A stretch of DNA of 64,000 nt from assembly GCF_000208745.1 (NCBI RefSeq), contig NC_030852.1:14763956-14827955 (forward strand), written 5' to 3'. Under the pieces are notes generated by a model. It saw only the letters and a list, made by a program, of their open reading frames with translations, had not been told where the DNA came from and did no database searches. A program made the translations under genes and the position numbers. The stretch comes from Theobroma cacao. Its lineage: Eukaryota; Streptophyta; Magnoliopsida; Malvales; Malvaceae. Each line of letters starts with the position of its first letter. Position 1 is the stretch's first letter. Shown piece by piece: positions 12,501-26,354 of this stretch.

Positions 12501-15500
12501 CCCTCACGTGGTGGTTTGGCGTGAAGTGAACTCTAAAGTGTTAACCTCAGGAGTTATCCATCCACACCTCTCATACTGAGGTATGAATATGACTAGGTTC
12601 CGTGCCCCTCTAATAGGCTGGTCCTCAGAACCAGCCCACTGCAGTAAGCTAAACCCACCATACAATAAAAATTCAACAGCATGACATGGCAATTTTATCA
12701 TTATCCAGCCTATCAAGGCAAACAACAGTTTATACATTTCAACACAAATACCAATTCAGCCATTCATGCCAATATTGTCATAAGCCAATCAATTAGAATC
12801 ATGAATTTACAACATAAAAAAACAGTTTCCAATTACTCTATTTGAAAAGCCATTATTCAATTTCAAGACAATTTTATAAAATCATCTCATTTAATCACAT
12901 TTTGCTTATAAACATAAAGATTTTCCATATAAACTCATTTTTCATAAAATCACAAAATCGGATAAAAACCACTTTAGATAATTAAGACGATAGTAAGGTT
13001 ACTCACTATTTCGAGAGTCGAATTCCAAGTACTCCGATTCTTGATCCTCAGGTACTATCTCTTTACTTTGTCGAAATGCTCACCACCTAGGCATAATGCA
13101 CAATAAGCCATTTACTACATTTGTGCTAAATTGTTATAAAACCAATTCAAGCTCTATACTAATGCATGAAATGGGATGTGAAATACTCAGGTAACTATCT
13201 AAATACGGTGTTCAATATAAATTCAGTTATGTATGTAAATAAAACGGTATTGGCCTAATTCTATCTATCTCTCGATTAATTGGCCAATATGTCTAATTTA
13301 ACTCCAAATAATTCCATTTTTCTCCCAATACTCCAAATCATCAAACACAAGTCAAATAGCATAAAATCTAGCAAAACCATCTTCACATTTTCTCTTGGAA
13401 AATTCGGCCATGGTGGGTGCATCAATACTATGATTTTTCCTACTTGATTCTCACACCATAAATCATCATTTCCTAACCAATTCACTTGAAATAAAATCAA
13501 AATCATCATCCACACTCTACATGGAAAATTCGGCCAATGATGGGTGATGGGAGAAAATGAATTTTTCTTGCTTGATTTTCAGGCTAGACATAACTAACTA
13601 ACTAAAAACACTAAAATATCTTAAAATCTAACCAAATCAATCATCAAATCTTCTCTCTCTAAATTCAGTTAGCCATGAATCCTTAATGATATCTTGTGAT
13701 TCAACCATGGAAAATGCAAAATAATGCATGGGAAAAGTAGATCACAAGTCAAAATCAAGAAATTTTACCTTTGATTGCTTGATTACTTAAAATCTACAAA
13801 TTTTTCTCTTGAATTTTCACCCTAGGGTTCTTGTTCTTTCTTTTCTTTCTTTGTTCTTCTTTGGCCGGCCATATGAATGAGAAATGGGCTGATTTTATGC
13901 TGATTTTTAAGCCAAAAAATAAAAGGATATAAATTTGACACATGTCACCATTCCATTGGTCCATGTGTCATACTTAGCCATTAAGCAATCTCTCTCTACC
14001 ACTTAAATTTTCTCAATTATCCATGATAATATTGGGTAAAATCCATGTGCTGGACAAGTGTTGGGTGGTGTAAAATTACAATTTTACCCCTGAGGTGGCA
14101 AAATGACTATTTTACCTTTATGCTCGAAAAAATGTCAAAATTAAAATTTTTCACTTCTCAAACTCAAATTATGTTCTAAATAGTCAATCTTGATCAAAAA
14201 TTTTTTCCAACATTCCAATTTTTAACCTCGGATGACAAAATGACCATTTTGCCCCTAGGTCATGAAAATTTCAATTTGACTCCAAATCGGTCCTCGAACT
14301 CCGAATCGCCATTTTAAGTCATTCTGGGGTTTTAAAATTCTCAATTTCATCTTAAAATCTCTATTCAGACTAGTTTGAGGCCTAATTCAACTTAATTGTA
14401 CCATTTGCTACAATACCGTCCTTTAACGATTTTCAAGGTGCCCAAGTAAGCAAACATACATTCTTATGTATGATTGGCATAATAAACATATTGTAGAGTC
14501 GGGCTTGACAAAATCACTTGAAATAAAATCAAAATCATCATCATTATTCTACATGGAGAATTCGGCCAATGATGGGTGATGGGAGAACATGAATTTTTCT
14601 TACTTGATTTTCTTACTACACATCACCAATCAACTAAAAACACTAAAATACATTGAAATCTAAACAAATCAAGCATCAAAACCTCTCTCCTAGGGTTTGA
14701 TCAGCACACTATCCTTCATGATATCTTGTGATTCAACCATAGAAAATGCAAAAGAATGCATGGGAAAGGTAGATCACAAGTCAAAATCAAGAAATTTTAC
14801 CTTTGATTACTTGATTACTTGAAATCCACCAATTTTCTCTTGAATTTTCACCCTAGGGTTCTTGTTCTTCCTTTTTGTTCCTTTGTTCTTGCTTCGGCCA
14901 GCCATATGAAGAGAAATGGCTGATTTTGTGCTAATTTATAAGGAAAATAATAAATGGATAAGATTTTGACACGTCACCATTCCATTGGTCCATGTGTCAT
15001 ACTTAGCCATTAAGCAATCTCTCTTAACCACTTAAATTTCCTCAATTATCCATGATAATATTGGATAAAATCCATGTGCTGAACAAGTGTTGGGTGGTGC
15101 AAAATTACAATTTTGCCCCTAGGGTGGCAAAATGACTATTTTACCCCTATGCTCGAAAAACTGTCGGAATTAAAATTGTTCACTTCTTAAACTCAAATTA
15201 TGTTCTAAATAGTCAATCTTGATCAAAAACTTCTTCCAACATTCCAATTTTAACCTCGGGTGGCAAAATGACTATTTTGCCCCTAGGTCATTAAAATTCC
15301 CATTTGACTCCCAATCGGTCCTCGAACTCCTAATCACCATTTTAAGTTATTCTGGGGTTTTAAAATTCTCAATTTCATCTTAAAATATTTATTTGGTCTA
15401 GTTCGAGGCTTAATTCAACTTAATTATACCATTTGGTACATTGTCGTCCTTTAACGATTTTCGAGGTACCCAAGTAAGCAAACATGCATTCTTATGTAAG

Positions 15501-15538
15501 AATGGTATAATAAACATATTGTAGAGCTGCGCTTGACA
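9542..15538 (-). repeat. 3' LTR of the LARD-like element, interrupted
   Basis: It consists of 9542-11523 plus 14516-15538, 3005 bp in total, split by a solo LTR at 11524-14510. It follows the other LTR (19400-25124) closely throughout. The minus strand carries a GGCCGGCC-containing leader region and a GTGAGT block in the family order. No protein-coding content is seen. Confidence 0.85.
11524..14510 (-). mobile_element. solo LTR of the same family, 2987 bp, duplication AAATC
   Basis: It starts TGTCACAACCC and ends GGGCTTGACA, flanked by AAATC at 11519-11523 and 14511-14515. Host LTR sequence resumes at ACTTGAAATAAAATC exactly as in the uninterrupted text at 21382. It has the same orientation as its host. 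It contains the GGCCGGCC leader (around 13863) and the conserved GTGAGT block (complement around 13003). Confidence 0.9.
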
Positions 15539-15553
15539 GCACTACCCTACTTA
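15539..15553 (-). other. polypurine-like tract of the LARD-like element
   Basis: The minus strand reads TAAGTAGGGTAGTGC directly before the LTR start TGTCAAGC. It is preceded by a perfect inverted repeat with 14-nt arms (15554-15583). Confidence 0.5.
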
Positions 15554-16070
15554 AAATAAAATTTTGACCTCAAAATTTTATTTACTGAACTCAGAGAAAA
15601 TGTGAGGGTATTATTTTCGCATATAATCCTCGACTTCTTATGTCCTCCCCTTTATAGGGAATTTTAATTTGTTCACCTCATTTACCTCCAATTCAACTCG
15701 AGTACTTCGCTTATGTCTATTATTATTCTTTAAAATCAGATCAATAGTAACCTTTACATTTATGATCTCTTCTATCGAAACACCAAGCAGGATTCTATTA
15801 CGATCATTAAACTTGAACCATAACTCCATCTCAATCATACCAATTTCGATCGCATTTTATACTTATTTAGGTATACCAATCACTATCTTATTACTTCATT
15901 CCATATCAAATTTCTCGACTTTCATTCATTCATTCCATCTTCATACAATATTGTGTAGTTCACAGTATCATTAACATGCCATACTCATTCCTGTACATAT
16001 CCTCAGTGTTAGGGAAGATTAATGGCTTCAATTATTTCCACATACTTCATGTTTACCTCGCATTTAGGAA

Positions 16071-16321
16071 NNNNNNNNNNNNNNNNNNNNNNNNNNNNNN
16101 NNNNNNNNNNNNNNNNNNNNNNNNNNNNNNNNNNNNNNNNNNNNNNNNNNNNNNNNNNNNNNNNNNNNNNNNNNNNNNNNNNNNNNNNNNNNNNNNNNNN
16201 NNNNNNNNNNNNNNNNNNNNNNNNNNNNNNNNNNNNNNNNNNNNNNNNNNNNNNNNNNNNNNNNNNNNNNNNNNNNNNNNNNNNNNNNNNNNNNNNNNNN
16301 NNNNNNNNNNNNNNNNNNNNN
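16071..16321. other. assembly gap (251 N)
   Basis: A run of 251 N in the interior of the LARD-like element. Long open frames across it are artefacts of unknown bases. Confidence 0.99.
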
Positions 16322-18607
16322 CCTTCAGACTAATTTCTCTTTGTTCATTCCCATCCATAACCAAGATTCAATAGAATAATCTTCATAATTCATACAAATT
16401 CTCATCACGCTTGTGCATAGTTCCACATCATTTACATACTTATACTCTCTTTTTATCATTTCCAATTATATGCTTAAGTTTCCTTATACTATATATCATT
16501 ACATCACAATGTCATCTCCATTGAATTATAATATATTATGCGTGTATGCTTTACAATCCCATTGATACTTCAAAGATTTATCTTAACTTGATCATTGCAT
16601 CTTATGCAATACCACAATTCCTAAGAGTCATTCTTTTTCCTCGATTATTCTTCATGCCTCTACATTACCTTATGTCTTTCTTGTATTCTGATATTGATTT
16701 GTCACTTAAAACTCAGACTTATTTGAATCATGTATGCCTCAAGCATTTTCGAATTCCAATTTTCATAATATATTAGGAATGTTTCATTATCTGACTTCAT
16801 TATCAAGGTCAACTTCTATCATCCTTTGTTTCCCTCTTTCATACGAATATAACATCATTCTCCCTTAACCAATTTACAAATTGTACTTGAAATTGCAAGA
16901 CTTGAAACTAGATTCTCCTCAAGTACTTTTCAATGTCCATACTAATATCACTCTCAACTTACAGCTTCCTTTTTATAACCACATAACTTAGTGCTTGCTT
17001 TCAAGAGATCCAAGGCAGAACTTCTCTTGAGTATTTCCTTGGGGATATCTATCTTAAAACTTATGTCTCACAACAGGTAATCACTTAACCCAAGACTTAG
17101 ATGTTTGGCTCCTTAACAAGTTTCAAAGTCACGCATCTTATGCTCATCATGTATAACTTATAATTCTTTCTCAAGGGCATTTAAACATTCTTGAAACACT
17201 TAATCACTTATTTGCTCCTTTATACACCAAGTATATCATTTCCATAAAGGCATGCCCAACTACTCATGCTTCAATTTATCTCCAAGGGTTTCTAACATGT
17301 CACCTAGTTTACTTGTGTTGTTACTAATCCTTTCCTTTCAACAAGGTCAAGACAAGATCAGTATATTCTCATAACAATATTCTATATAAACTCATTTGCT
17401 ATATTATTATTGAAATCTTTATTTACATTTTCCTCACTTGGTGTTGACATCTCTTATCAGTATCTCATATATTCATCTAACCTTTCACTCGCTTCCTCTT
17501 TAGTATTTAACAAAACTTAATCTCTTGTCTTCTTTATTTCTTAATATTTGACTTCAGTCATCATATTATTCATCTTAACACTCCACATGTTAATTTAATT
17601 TTATGTAGCCATCTAAAAAACTCTCTAACTTTTCTTTCTCTTACATGCCAATCTATAAGGCAATAAAGAAATTCTGTAATCTCACTCATCATTTTTATCT
17701 TAATACCTCTCCAATGCACTTAAGACTCTAAACAACAAAGCTTAGCATCAAAACCAATGACCATTTTCCAACTTATGAGTCCAAACTTTATGCCGCTCAC
17801 AGTTTACTCCTGCTTCTAGCCATAAAGGGCTCTTAACCAATTACATTTATAAAGTGGATAATTCACTTAATTAGTACATCTCGTCCTTGTAGTTATAAGA
17901 TCAAGATATCTCCAATTTAGGATGCAAAAGTTCCCTCCTAGAGCATATCCAAAAATCCACATATTTCAAGTCCCACCTTAGGACATCTTTCCCATATGGT
18001 GTAATGAATTCACAATATATACATCATCATACACGTAATTACTTATTATTTATGGTATCCCTCTATTTTCATTATCCATTATTGATCATCTTCCTTGTCT
18101 TATAACTCCAATAGTTTATTAACTTCCAGTACAAAGACCACGAAAATAGTTTGTCTTTCACTACATTTATACTCACAATCCTTATTAATCAATAATTTAT
18201 CTTTTTCAAGTCCCTTCATTTATCTCTAATGGACCATATTTTATATTGTATTAGATTATCTTCCTATAATGTTATGGCATCATTTTATAATTCCTTCACC
18301 CTCAAGCTTACAATATTTGACTTTATCACATTAATCGCTCAAAATGTCATCTAGAGCCTCTTTGATTTCTTCCATATCCTTTCGAATTGTAATTACAGTT
18401 AAGATTCCCATACCTCCAGTCACTTAAACAACTACTTTATAGTACATTCTAGTCACACACTTTAAAAGCCAAACTATTAAATTCTTTGTACAGATAACTA
18501 TTATCTCATTTACTCTACATCTACCTAGAGTTAAAGTAGTACAAAATCCTACGAAAATATTACATGTCATTAGGATCATCATCTTAATCTGATCTTATCG
18601 AAAGATT

Positions 18608-19176
18608 CTACTCCAAGTCCTTCTTAAGATCCTCTTTCGGGTTCTCCTCCTCTTGAGATTTTCTCCTTTGTTCCTCAATCCAAGCTTGTTGTATTCTCCT
18701 ACATTCCTTATAACTCACTAGTGCAACATTTCTTCCACAACCGGGAGAAAATGTCGTACAACGTTCACCTTCCTAAGGGGATAATTTGCAACAGTTACTT
18801 TCTCCTTATTCTTTTCCTATTGTTCCTTTACATTCATCCCACAGCCTGGAGGATAGTGTCGAACAATTGACACGCCCTTCTTAGGACGAATACCTTTCCT
18901 TGCAATTGCCTTCCTCGCCCATTCTCTATGGTACTCTTTAGGTTGTTTCAAAAGGAAATCTTTTACAGTTTTCGGAGTATCGGAGCTGCTCTCACTTTCA
19001 AATTTCTCGCTACTCTCGAAGCTTTCCTTATTTCTATCAGTACTTTCTGGACTACTTGGTTCGGGTTGCCATCGACTGCTAGTAGTAGAATCTAATGATC
19101 CCTCACTAGCACTATGAGGGGTATCAGGACTACCGCCTCTTCTAGACATGGTGTGTGTGTCACCAGTGCACCTCAA
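18608..19176 (-). pseudogene. gag-like remnant of the LARD-like element
   Basis: This is the only coding-like piece of the element, lying about 200 bp after the primer site where gag should begin. The first 119 codons (19176-18817) are Ser/Glu/Pro-rich, then basic (KDFLLKQPKEYHREWARKAI), and end with IVRHYPPGCGMNV before a stop. About 90 bp further the text repeats the idea as VVRHF and, after a frameshift, SPGCGRNV, then a Glu/Lys/Gln-rich tail to 18608. No capsid fold or zinc knuckle can be recognised. I infer a shortened gag; the true product is unknown. Confidence 0.45.
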
Positions 19177-19380
19177 AACCTATACGCAACCAAGTAGTAA
19201 TTACTTAATCATTTACGCATCACCAGGGCAAGTAGGTTTCTATATGCAATTACATGCATTCTATTCAACCTAACCTAACTTAACTTAACTTAACTTAATT
19301 TGGGCCACACTAACACTGTAAATTTTAAAACAACTTTAAAACAACTTTAAACTCAAAAGCTCTAATCTTTAAAATCAAAA

Positions 19381-19392
19381 GCTTTGACACCA
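19381..19392 (-). other. primer binding site, tRNA-Met type
   Basis: The minus strand reads TGGTGTCAAAGC, differing at two positions from the plant initiator-Met primer site TGGTATCAGAGC. It lies 7 nt inside the 5' LTR edge at 19400. It fixes the element orientation as minus. Confidence 0.7.
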
Positions 19393-19399
19393 ATAGAAT

Positions 19400-22300
19400 T
19401 GTCACGACCCGGAACTCCCATCGAGCCCGTGACAACCGCCGCAACATCCCGATAGACATTCATTACCCAAAATATCAATCGAAACCTCGTAAGGCTTAAC
19501 ATCAGTTTTTCTCGCTTCCCTTGTGAGTATTAGTCACTAAAATTATGTTTTGAGAGATTATAAACTATTTTCAAATCAAAACAATAGAAAAACAATTTTT
19601 TTTCTCACAGGGGCATTTTGATCATTTTTCCTCAAAAATCTCAAAATCCGCTAAACATATAGTATGCGAGTACAAAACACATAATTCATAATCAAAAATA
19701 AGTTTAAACATCTACAACCTTCATTTAAAATGAAATTATGATTATTTGGATATAATAAAAAAAATAAAAGAAATATTCAATAAAATATTCTATTTTCATA
19801 TAAAATAATATTTTTAGAGTTATACATAAACAATTTTTTTGTAGTAGCATAAAAGCAAAATAAATTCATAAATACTGTAATACAGTAAGCCTGAGTATTT
19901 AATTTAATTTACAATAACCAGTGGGCCTCCGAATAACTAAAAGTAAGGAAGACTGTGAACCTACAGTTTGGAGGATGCAAATCCAATGGTAGCCTCGATG
20001 AAATCAGCTATCTACAGCCTATTCTGAGCCTGAAATAGGTGGAAATGAGGGTGGTGAGATTATATAATCCCAGTGAGTAAACAAATACCATCTAAAATAT
20101 CTAAAGCTGAGTAAATGGAGACAGATAAAATAGTTTAACATATTGTAATTCATCACCTTTCAACTTGTTTCAACCAAATAAAATCAATTCATATAAATCG
20201 AGTAATCAACATGGCTTATGAGTATCTTAAAACTTTGGCTCGTGCCAAAATCATTCTCATACCCAATTATCATGGATTCCTTGATCGAGGGCTATCCCAA
20301 CCAAGTCCGCTAAGGTTGTTAAAAAGTTATGTACGCATAAATCATATTTTTATTTTGAAAGCATAGTCGTTCCTTGGCGTTGGCTGAGTTCACCCTCACG
20401 TGATAGTTTTGCGTGAAGTGAAACTCTAAAGTTATACCTCGGGAGTTACCCTACTCGCCTCTCCAACCGAGGTAAAATATAATAGGATTTCGTGCCCCTC
20501 TAATAGGCTGGTCCACAAAAAACATGCCCACTGTAACAAGCTAAACCCACCATACAATAAAATTTACAATAGTATGACATGGCAATTATTTTATTTTATT
20601 TTACAACCTTTCAAGGCAAATCAACAATTTATACATTTCCAACACATTTATCAAATCAACCATTCATATCAATATTGCCATAAGCCAATCAATTAGAATC
20701 ATGAATTTACAACACACAAAAACAGTCTCCAATTACTCTATTTTGAAACCATCATTCAATTTTAAAATAATTTTATGAAATCATTTCATTAAATCACATT
20801 TTGTTTATAAAATCAAAAAATTAATCATTTAATTCATTTTCCATAAAATTCACAAAATCGAATAAAACATACTTTAGATAATTAAGATGATGATAAGATT
20901 ACTCACTATTTCGAGAGTCAAATTCCAAGTACTCTGATTCTTGATCCTCGGGTACTATCTCTTTACTTTTGTCAGAATGCTCACCACCTAGACATAATGC
21001 ATAATAAGCCATTTACTACATTGTGCTAAATTGTTATAAAACCAATTCAAGCTTTATACTAATGTATGAAATGGGATGCAAATTGTTCGGATTATTGTCT
21101 AAACACGGTGTTCTACACAAATTCAATTGTGTACCTAAATTAAACGGCATTGGCCTAATTCGATCTATCACTCAATTAATTGGCCAATACGTCTAATTCA
21201 ACTCCAAATAATTTCATTTTTCTCCCAATACTCCAAATCATCAAACACAAATTAAATAACTTGAAATATGGCAAAATCATCCTCACATTTTCTCTTGGAA
21301 AATTTGACAATGGTGGGTGCATCAACACTATAATTTTTTCTACTTGATTCTCACACCATAAATCACTAATTCCTAACCAAATCACTTGAAATAAAATCAA
21401 AATCATCATCATTATTCTACATGGAAAATTTGGCCAATGATGGGTGATGGGAGAACATGAATTTTTCTTGCTTGATTTTCATGCTACACATCACCAATCA
21501 ACTAAAAACACTATAATACATTGAAATCTAACCAAATCAAGCATCAAAACATCTCTCCTAGGGTTTGATCAGCACACTATCCTTTATGATATCTTGTGAT
21601 TCAACCATGAAAAATGCAAAAGAATGCATGGGAAAGGTAGATCACAAGTCAAAATCAAGAAAATTTACCTTTGATCGCTTGATTACTTGAAATCCACCAA
21701 TTTTCTCTTGAATTTTCACCCTAGGGTTCTTATTCATCCTTTTTCTTCCTTCGTTCTTGCTTTGGCTGGCCATATGAAGAGAAATAGTGTAAAACCCGAC
21801 CCTATAAACGCATGTCATGACACCCGGTAACATTTTATTATGCTAGGAAAGTCTCTAAGAATGGACGAAACCCGATATTGTACTTAACGGTACACTTGAG
21901 TGGATTTAACCTCGAACTAGTTTAAATAGGAATCGTAAGATGAAATTTAATATTTTGCAGTAGAAGAATGACTAAAAGTGATTGTTCGAAGTTCAAGGGT
22001 TCATTTGGGGTAAAATTGAAAATTTTGATGTTTAGGGGTAAAATCGTTATTTTGCCACCTAAGATAATAATTTGATCATGGAGTGAAATTTTTTACCAAT
22101 ATTAACTATTTGGAGTATAATTTAATGATAGGAAGTGAAAATTTTCAATTTCGGCAATTTTTGAAACATAAGGGCAAAATAGTAATTTTGTCGCCTCGGG
22201 GTAAAAACCTTAATTTTCACCACCCAAAACTTGTCCAAATTATAGGATTTACTTATTTTTGGTATGAATAACTATGGTATGTTTAGGGGTGGTAAATTTA

Positions 22301-25124
22301 AGTTTAAAGGACAATTTTAAAACAAGCCAATGGGAAAGTGACACATGACACTTTTTAATGATTTAATATTATTTTAATGAAAAGTCAGCCCATTTAAACC
22401 CCATATTAAGTGATGGCCGGCCATAAGGAGAGAACAAGAAAGAAAATAGAGAGGAAAGGCAAAACAAAGGGAAACTAGAAAATTCAAAGGGGAAATCACG
22501 TTTTTCGTCCGTTTACGCGTCTAACAGTAAGATTTTTCAACTTTAGCTTGATTTCTACCTTTCCTATTCCTTTATTTCTATTTAGCATGCTTGAGGAGAG
22601 AGATCAAAAAGCGACACCATGGGCTGGCCGAAATTCAAGGGGGAGGAATTTGAAATTTTTATGTTTTGATTTTTAGTTAAATTGATAGTTTTAGTTAGTT
22701 AAATGTGTATAGAAATCAAATTGGGCAAGAAAGCATGAAATTTTCACAATACCCACCCTTGGCTGAATGTTCAATGATGTACAATGATGATGAACTGATT
22801 TTTATTCTGAGAGAAATGAAGAGGAAATGATGAAAAATGGTTAAATGTGATAGAAAAACAAAGTGAAAAATTAACCAAGTAAATGTCCCATTTTTGACCG
22901 AATTTTTCAAGGAGGAAAGTGAGCTGATTTTGGTGATTTTAGAAGGTTATTGGCTGATATTTAATGATTAGAAATGTTGGAGAGAAAATGGGATAATTTA
23001 GAGCTAAAATGGAACGCGTTAGCAATTTAACGGGTAAAGTGCCAAAAATAGGTTAATACCATGTTTAAGCCGTTTTAGGCTATTGCATTTCATACCATGC
23101 ATTAGTATAGGTTTGAAGTCAATTACATAGAGATTTAACATCAATGTGGTGAATTGGGTAAATTTTGCAATGTGTTTAGGAGGAGAGCCTTCTGGTAAAG
23201 GCAAGGAAGTCGTACCCGACGAACAGTGATCGGAGCACCTAGAAAGCATTTAGTTTGTACAAACGGTGAGTAAATCTATTATTATTGTAAATTATCTAGA
23301 GTTTATTTTTAAATGCTCTTTATGTATTTTATGAAACGAAAATGAGATTAAAACTGAATTTTTGATGTTTTAGAAATAAATGTGACAAATAAAAATATAT
23401 TGTGTTGATTATGAAATTGAATAATTGGAGGCTGTCAATTATTTTGAAATATATATTTTACTATGAATGGCTTATGATATATAAGTATATGTGGCTATAT
23501 TTTATAATTACATTGGGAATAAATGTAAGCTGTTTTTACTATGCAGGCTGGGTAAATAAATAAAAGCCACGTTATATTGTTGAAATTTTATTAAAATTGG
23601 TGGGTTAGTCACTGCAGTGACGAGTTTTCGTGGACTGCCTATTAGAGGGGTGCAATAAACTCGGTTACATAATTACTCCAGTTGTAGAGGCGAGGAGGGT
23701 AACTCTCGGGGTAGTATTAGAGCTCACTTCACGTCGAACCCCCACGTGAATGTGTAACTTGGCCAACGCCAAGGAACGACTTGTTTTAAAAATAAAAATG
23801 TGTTTCACATGTAAATATCTTAACAACCTTGGTGGACTCGGTTAGATGCCTCAGCCAAGGTATCCACGAGGATTAGTTTTGGCTTAAGCCCTGTTTTTAA
23901 TAAAAGTTAGAAGCCTTAACAACTATTTTGGTAAATTACAAATATTTTATGGTTTAAGATATAAATTGAAAATCTTATGAAATGGTTTGTGATATGTTGT
24001 TTAAACTTGCCTCTATTTTACTCGCTTTTAGATATTTATGATAATGTCTGTTTACTCATTGGGATTGCAAAATCTCACCTACCTCATTTCCAAATATTTC
24101 AGGCCTGTGGTAGCTTGTAGATACCGATTTTGTCCAAGATTCTAGTTGACCCCTCTATCTCACAGACAGTAGGTTACTATCACCAATACTTGATGTATTT
24201 AGGGGCCACTTGTCATTGTAATTATTATTGTACATTATAACTTTGTAAATTTTTGTATGTATGAATTTATTTTACTTACACATGTTTCTATAAATGTTGT
24301 TTTATATAAAAATGCTATATTTTTGTCTTTTGATTTACTTGAGTCGAAAACAACTGGTAATTGTTTAAAACAGAATGTTTACAAACGATTGCTCACAAAA
24401 AATGCAAGAAACTGATATGTAAGCCTTGCGGGATTCCAATTGGCATTCCGGGCAATAAGTGTCAATCGGGACGTCACGGCGGTTGTCATGAGCCCGAGGG
24501 AGGTTCCAAGTCGTGACAAATAGGCTGATTTTGTGCTAATTTGTAAGGAAAATAATAAATGGATGAGAATTTGACACATGTCACCATTCCATTAGTCCAT
24601 GTGTCATACTTAGCCATTAAGCGATCTCTCTCCACCACTTAAATTTCCTCAATTATCCATGATAATATTGGATAAAATTCATGTGCTGGACAAGTGTTGG
24701 GTGGTGTAAAATTACAATTTTACCCCTGAGGTGGCAAAATGACTATTTTACCCCTATGCTCAGAAAAATGTCGAAATTAAAATTTTTCACTTCTTAAACT
24801 CAAATTATGTTCTAAATAGTCAATCTTGATCAAAAACTTCTTCCAACGTTCCAATTTTAACCTCGGGTGGCAAAATGGCTATTTTGCCCCTAGGTCATGA
24901 AAATTTCAATTTGACTCCAAATCGGTCCTCAAACTCCAAATCACTATTTTAAGTTATTCTGGGGTCTTAAAATTCTCAATTTCATCTTAAAATCTCTATT
25001 TGGTCTAGTTCAAGGCTTAATTCAACGTAATTGTACCATTTGGTACATTGTCATCCTTTAACGATTTTTGAGGTACCCAAGTAAGCAAACATGCATTCTT
25101 ATATAAAAATGGTTGGGCTTGACA
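19400..25124 (-). repeat. 5' LTR of the LARD-like element, interrupted
   Basis: It consists of 19400-21787 plus 24524-25124, 2989 bp in total, split by a plus-strand solo LTR. By eye it is very similar to the 3' LTR along its whole length, apart from small indels and transitions. This points to a moderately young insertion relative to its Athila-like host. Confidence 0.88.
21788..24518 (+). mobile_element. solo LTR, related subfamily, 2731 bp, duplication AATAG
   Basis: It starts TGTAAAACCCGACC and ends CAAGTCGTGACA, flanked by AATAG at 21783-21787 and 24519-24523. It is opposite in orientation to its host LTR. It is clearly related (GGCCGGCC at about 22416, GTGAGT at 23266, the same terminal blocks around 24440-24518) but much more diverged than the solo LTR at 11524, so it is another subfamily. 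Reading frames of 62-76 codons inside it look random. Confidence 0.9.
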
Positions 25125-26354
25125 ACTACTATTACTACTACTATTAGTACTACTAGAGATAAAGTGCACCAACTCAATGATTCCTTATAATTTCGTTAAA
25201 AGTATGTCTAACAATCATTAACCGAAGGAAAAGTATAGGCTTCATTCAAATTCATGTTTCAATTCTAATGTAAGCACATTCTCGAATGAATTTTCGTGTG
25301 TGTGTGAAGTCTTTCACTAAGAATATCATTATATCCAGATAAGTTTATACCGACACAAATTTCAAATTAGTACTAGATTTCCATAGGTTTACTTTTCATC
25401 TTTTTCTCTCCACTAATGTAGACTAATACAAAGCTAGGGATCAATAGGACTTTATAAAGCTTGTAATGATTGGCTAGGGTCAAGGTATGATAAAGGATAT
25501 CAATGTGGTTTAAATCACCCTAAGCACATAATTATTCTAGGACCTATATATAGAGCTCTATTCTCCTTCTCCAAGTACACATTTTCTTCCACATTTGAAC
25601 TTTTCTTTTCATTCAACACATTTTTTTTCACAATTTCACAATTTCACACTCTCAAACTTATTTTCTTTGTATTATAGGTAGTAGGGTTATTTTTCATATT
25701 TGGAAGGTTTTTTTTTTTCACATCAACATCACCTTTACACTTTTTCAACATTTAGCTCAATCTATATTTCCTAAAACAATATACATGCTTAGGAGTGAGG
25801 GTTGCAAAATTATTATGTAGTTAAACAAAGAAAATGACAATTAGGCTCAAAAGGGTTATTCTAGGGATAAAATTTAACAAGATTGGCTTTTTGGGCTCAA
25901 ACTGTCCAAAGATGGCCTAAATCATGTCCCTAACTAAGTATTGCCTAGGATTTCGCCTCGAGAGAAAATCAAGCAAATTCTAGAATTCATGATGTAATCT
26001 AAAATTTATATCAATATAAACCTTCTCTAGATAATCAGAATAATTCAAAGTAAAAGATATAGTGCTCAAAATTGTGAAAATCACATCCTAAAAATGATAC
26101 TTAACAAAAGATTTATCATAAATCCAAACAAAAACCTTATTTACCAAAAGTTAAGAATTTAAGACAACTAGTTATCATCATTGGATATAAAAAAAATATC
26201 ATTGAAAAAAAATGGGCACAACTTTACTCTAGATTCCTAAAATTCAAACAAGAAATAAATTCATTTACCAACTAATCCGAAATTATTTATACATACGCAT
26301 GCAAATTAAATCTAAAACTTCCACAGAATATTCATCATAAGAAAAATAAATTCA

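Larger units (their letters stand above)
15539..18607 (-). other. LARD-like internal region, no coding content seen
   Basis: This AT-rich stretch is dense in pyrimidines on the plus strand, with stop codons in all frames and no motif of protease, reverse transcriptase, RNase H or integrase. It contains a 251-N gap at 16071-16321. Reading frames of 60-130 codons reported here mostly cross the gap and are not genes. The end near 15600-15660 keeps the GGGAGGACAT-type text often found at the end of Gypsy pol, which suggests a badly decayed pol tail. Confidence 0.5.
9542..25124 (-). mobile_element. non-autonomous LTR element (LARD-like), minus strand, duplication ACTAC
   Basis: The outer ends are TGTCACGAC at 9542 and GCTTGACA at 25124, flanked by ACTAC at 9537-9541 and 25125-25129. 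The two LTRs are 3005 bp (9542-15538) and 2989 bp (19400-25124) once their nested insertions are removed. Between them lies 3.86 kb with only a short gag-like remnant. Orientation comes from the primer site at 19381-19392 and a polypurine-like tract at 15539-15553. Long LTRs around a mostly non-coding interior match the LARD class, which needs another element's enzymes. The element sits in the Athila-like copy. Confidence 0.85.

Noticed and set aside
15976..16374. Open frames of about 100-130 codons
   Set aside because: They run through 251 N; nothing is known of the true bases.
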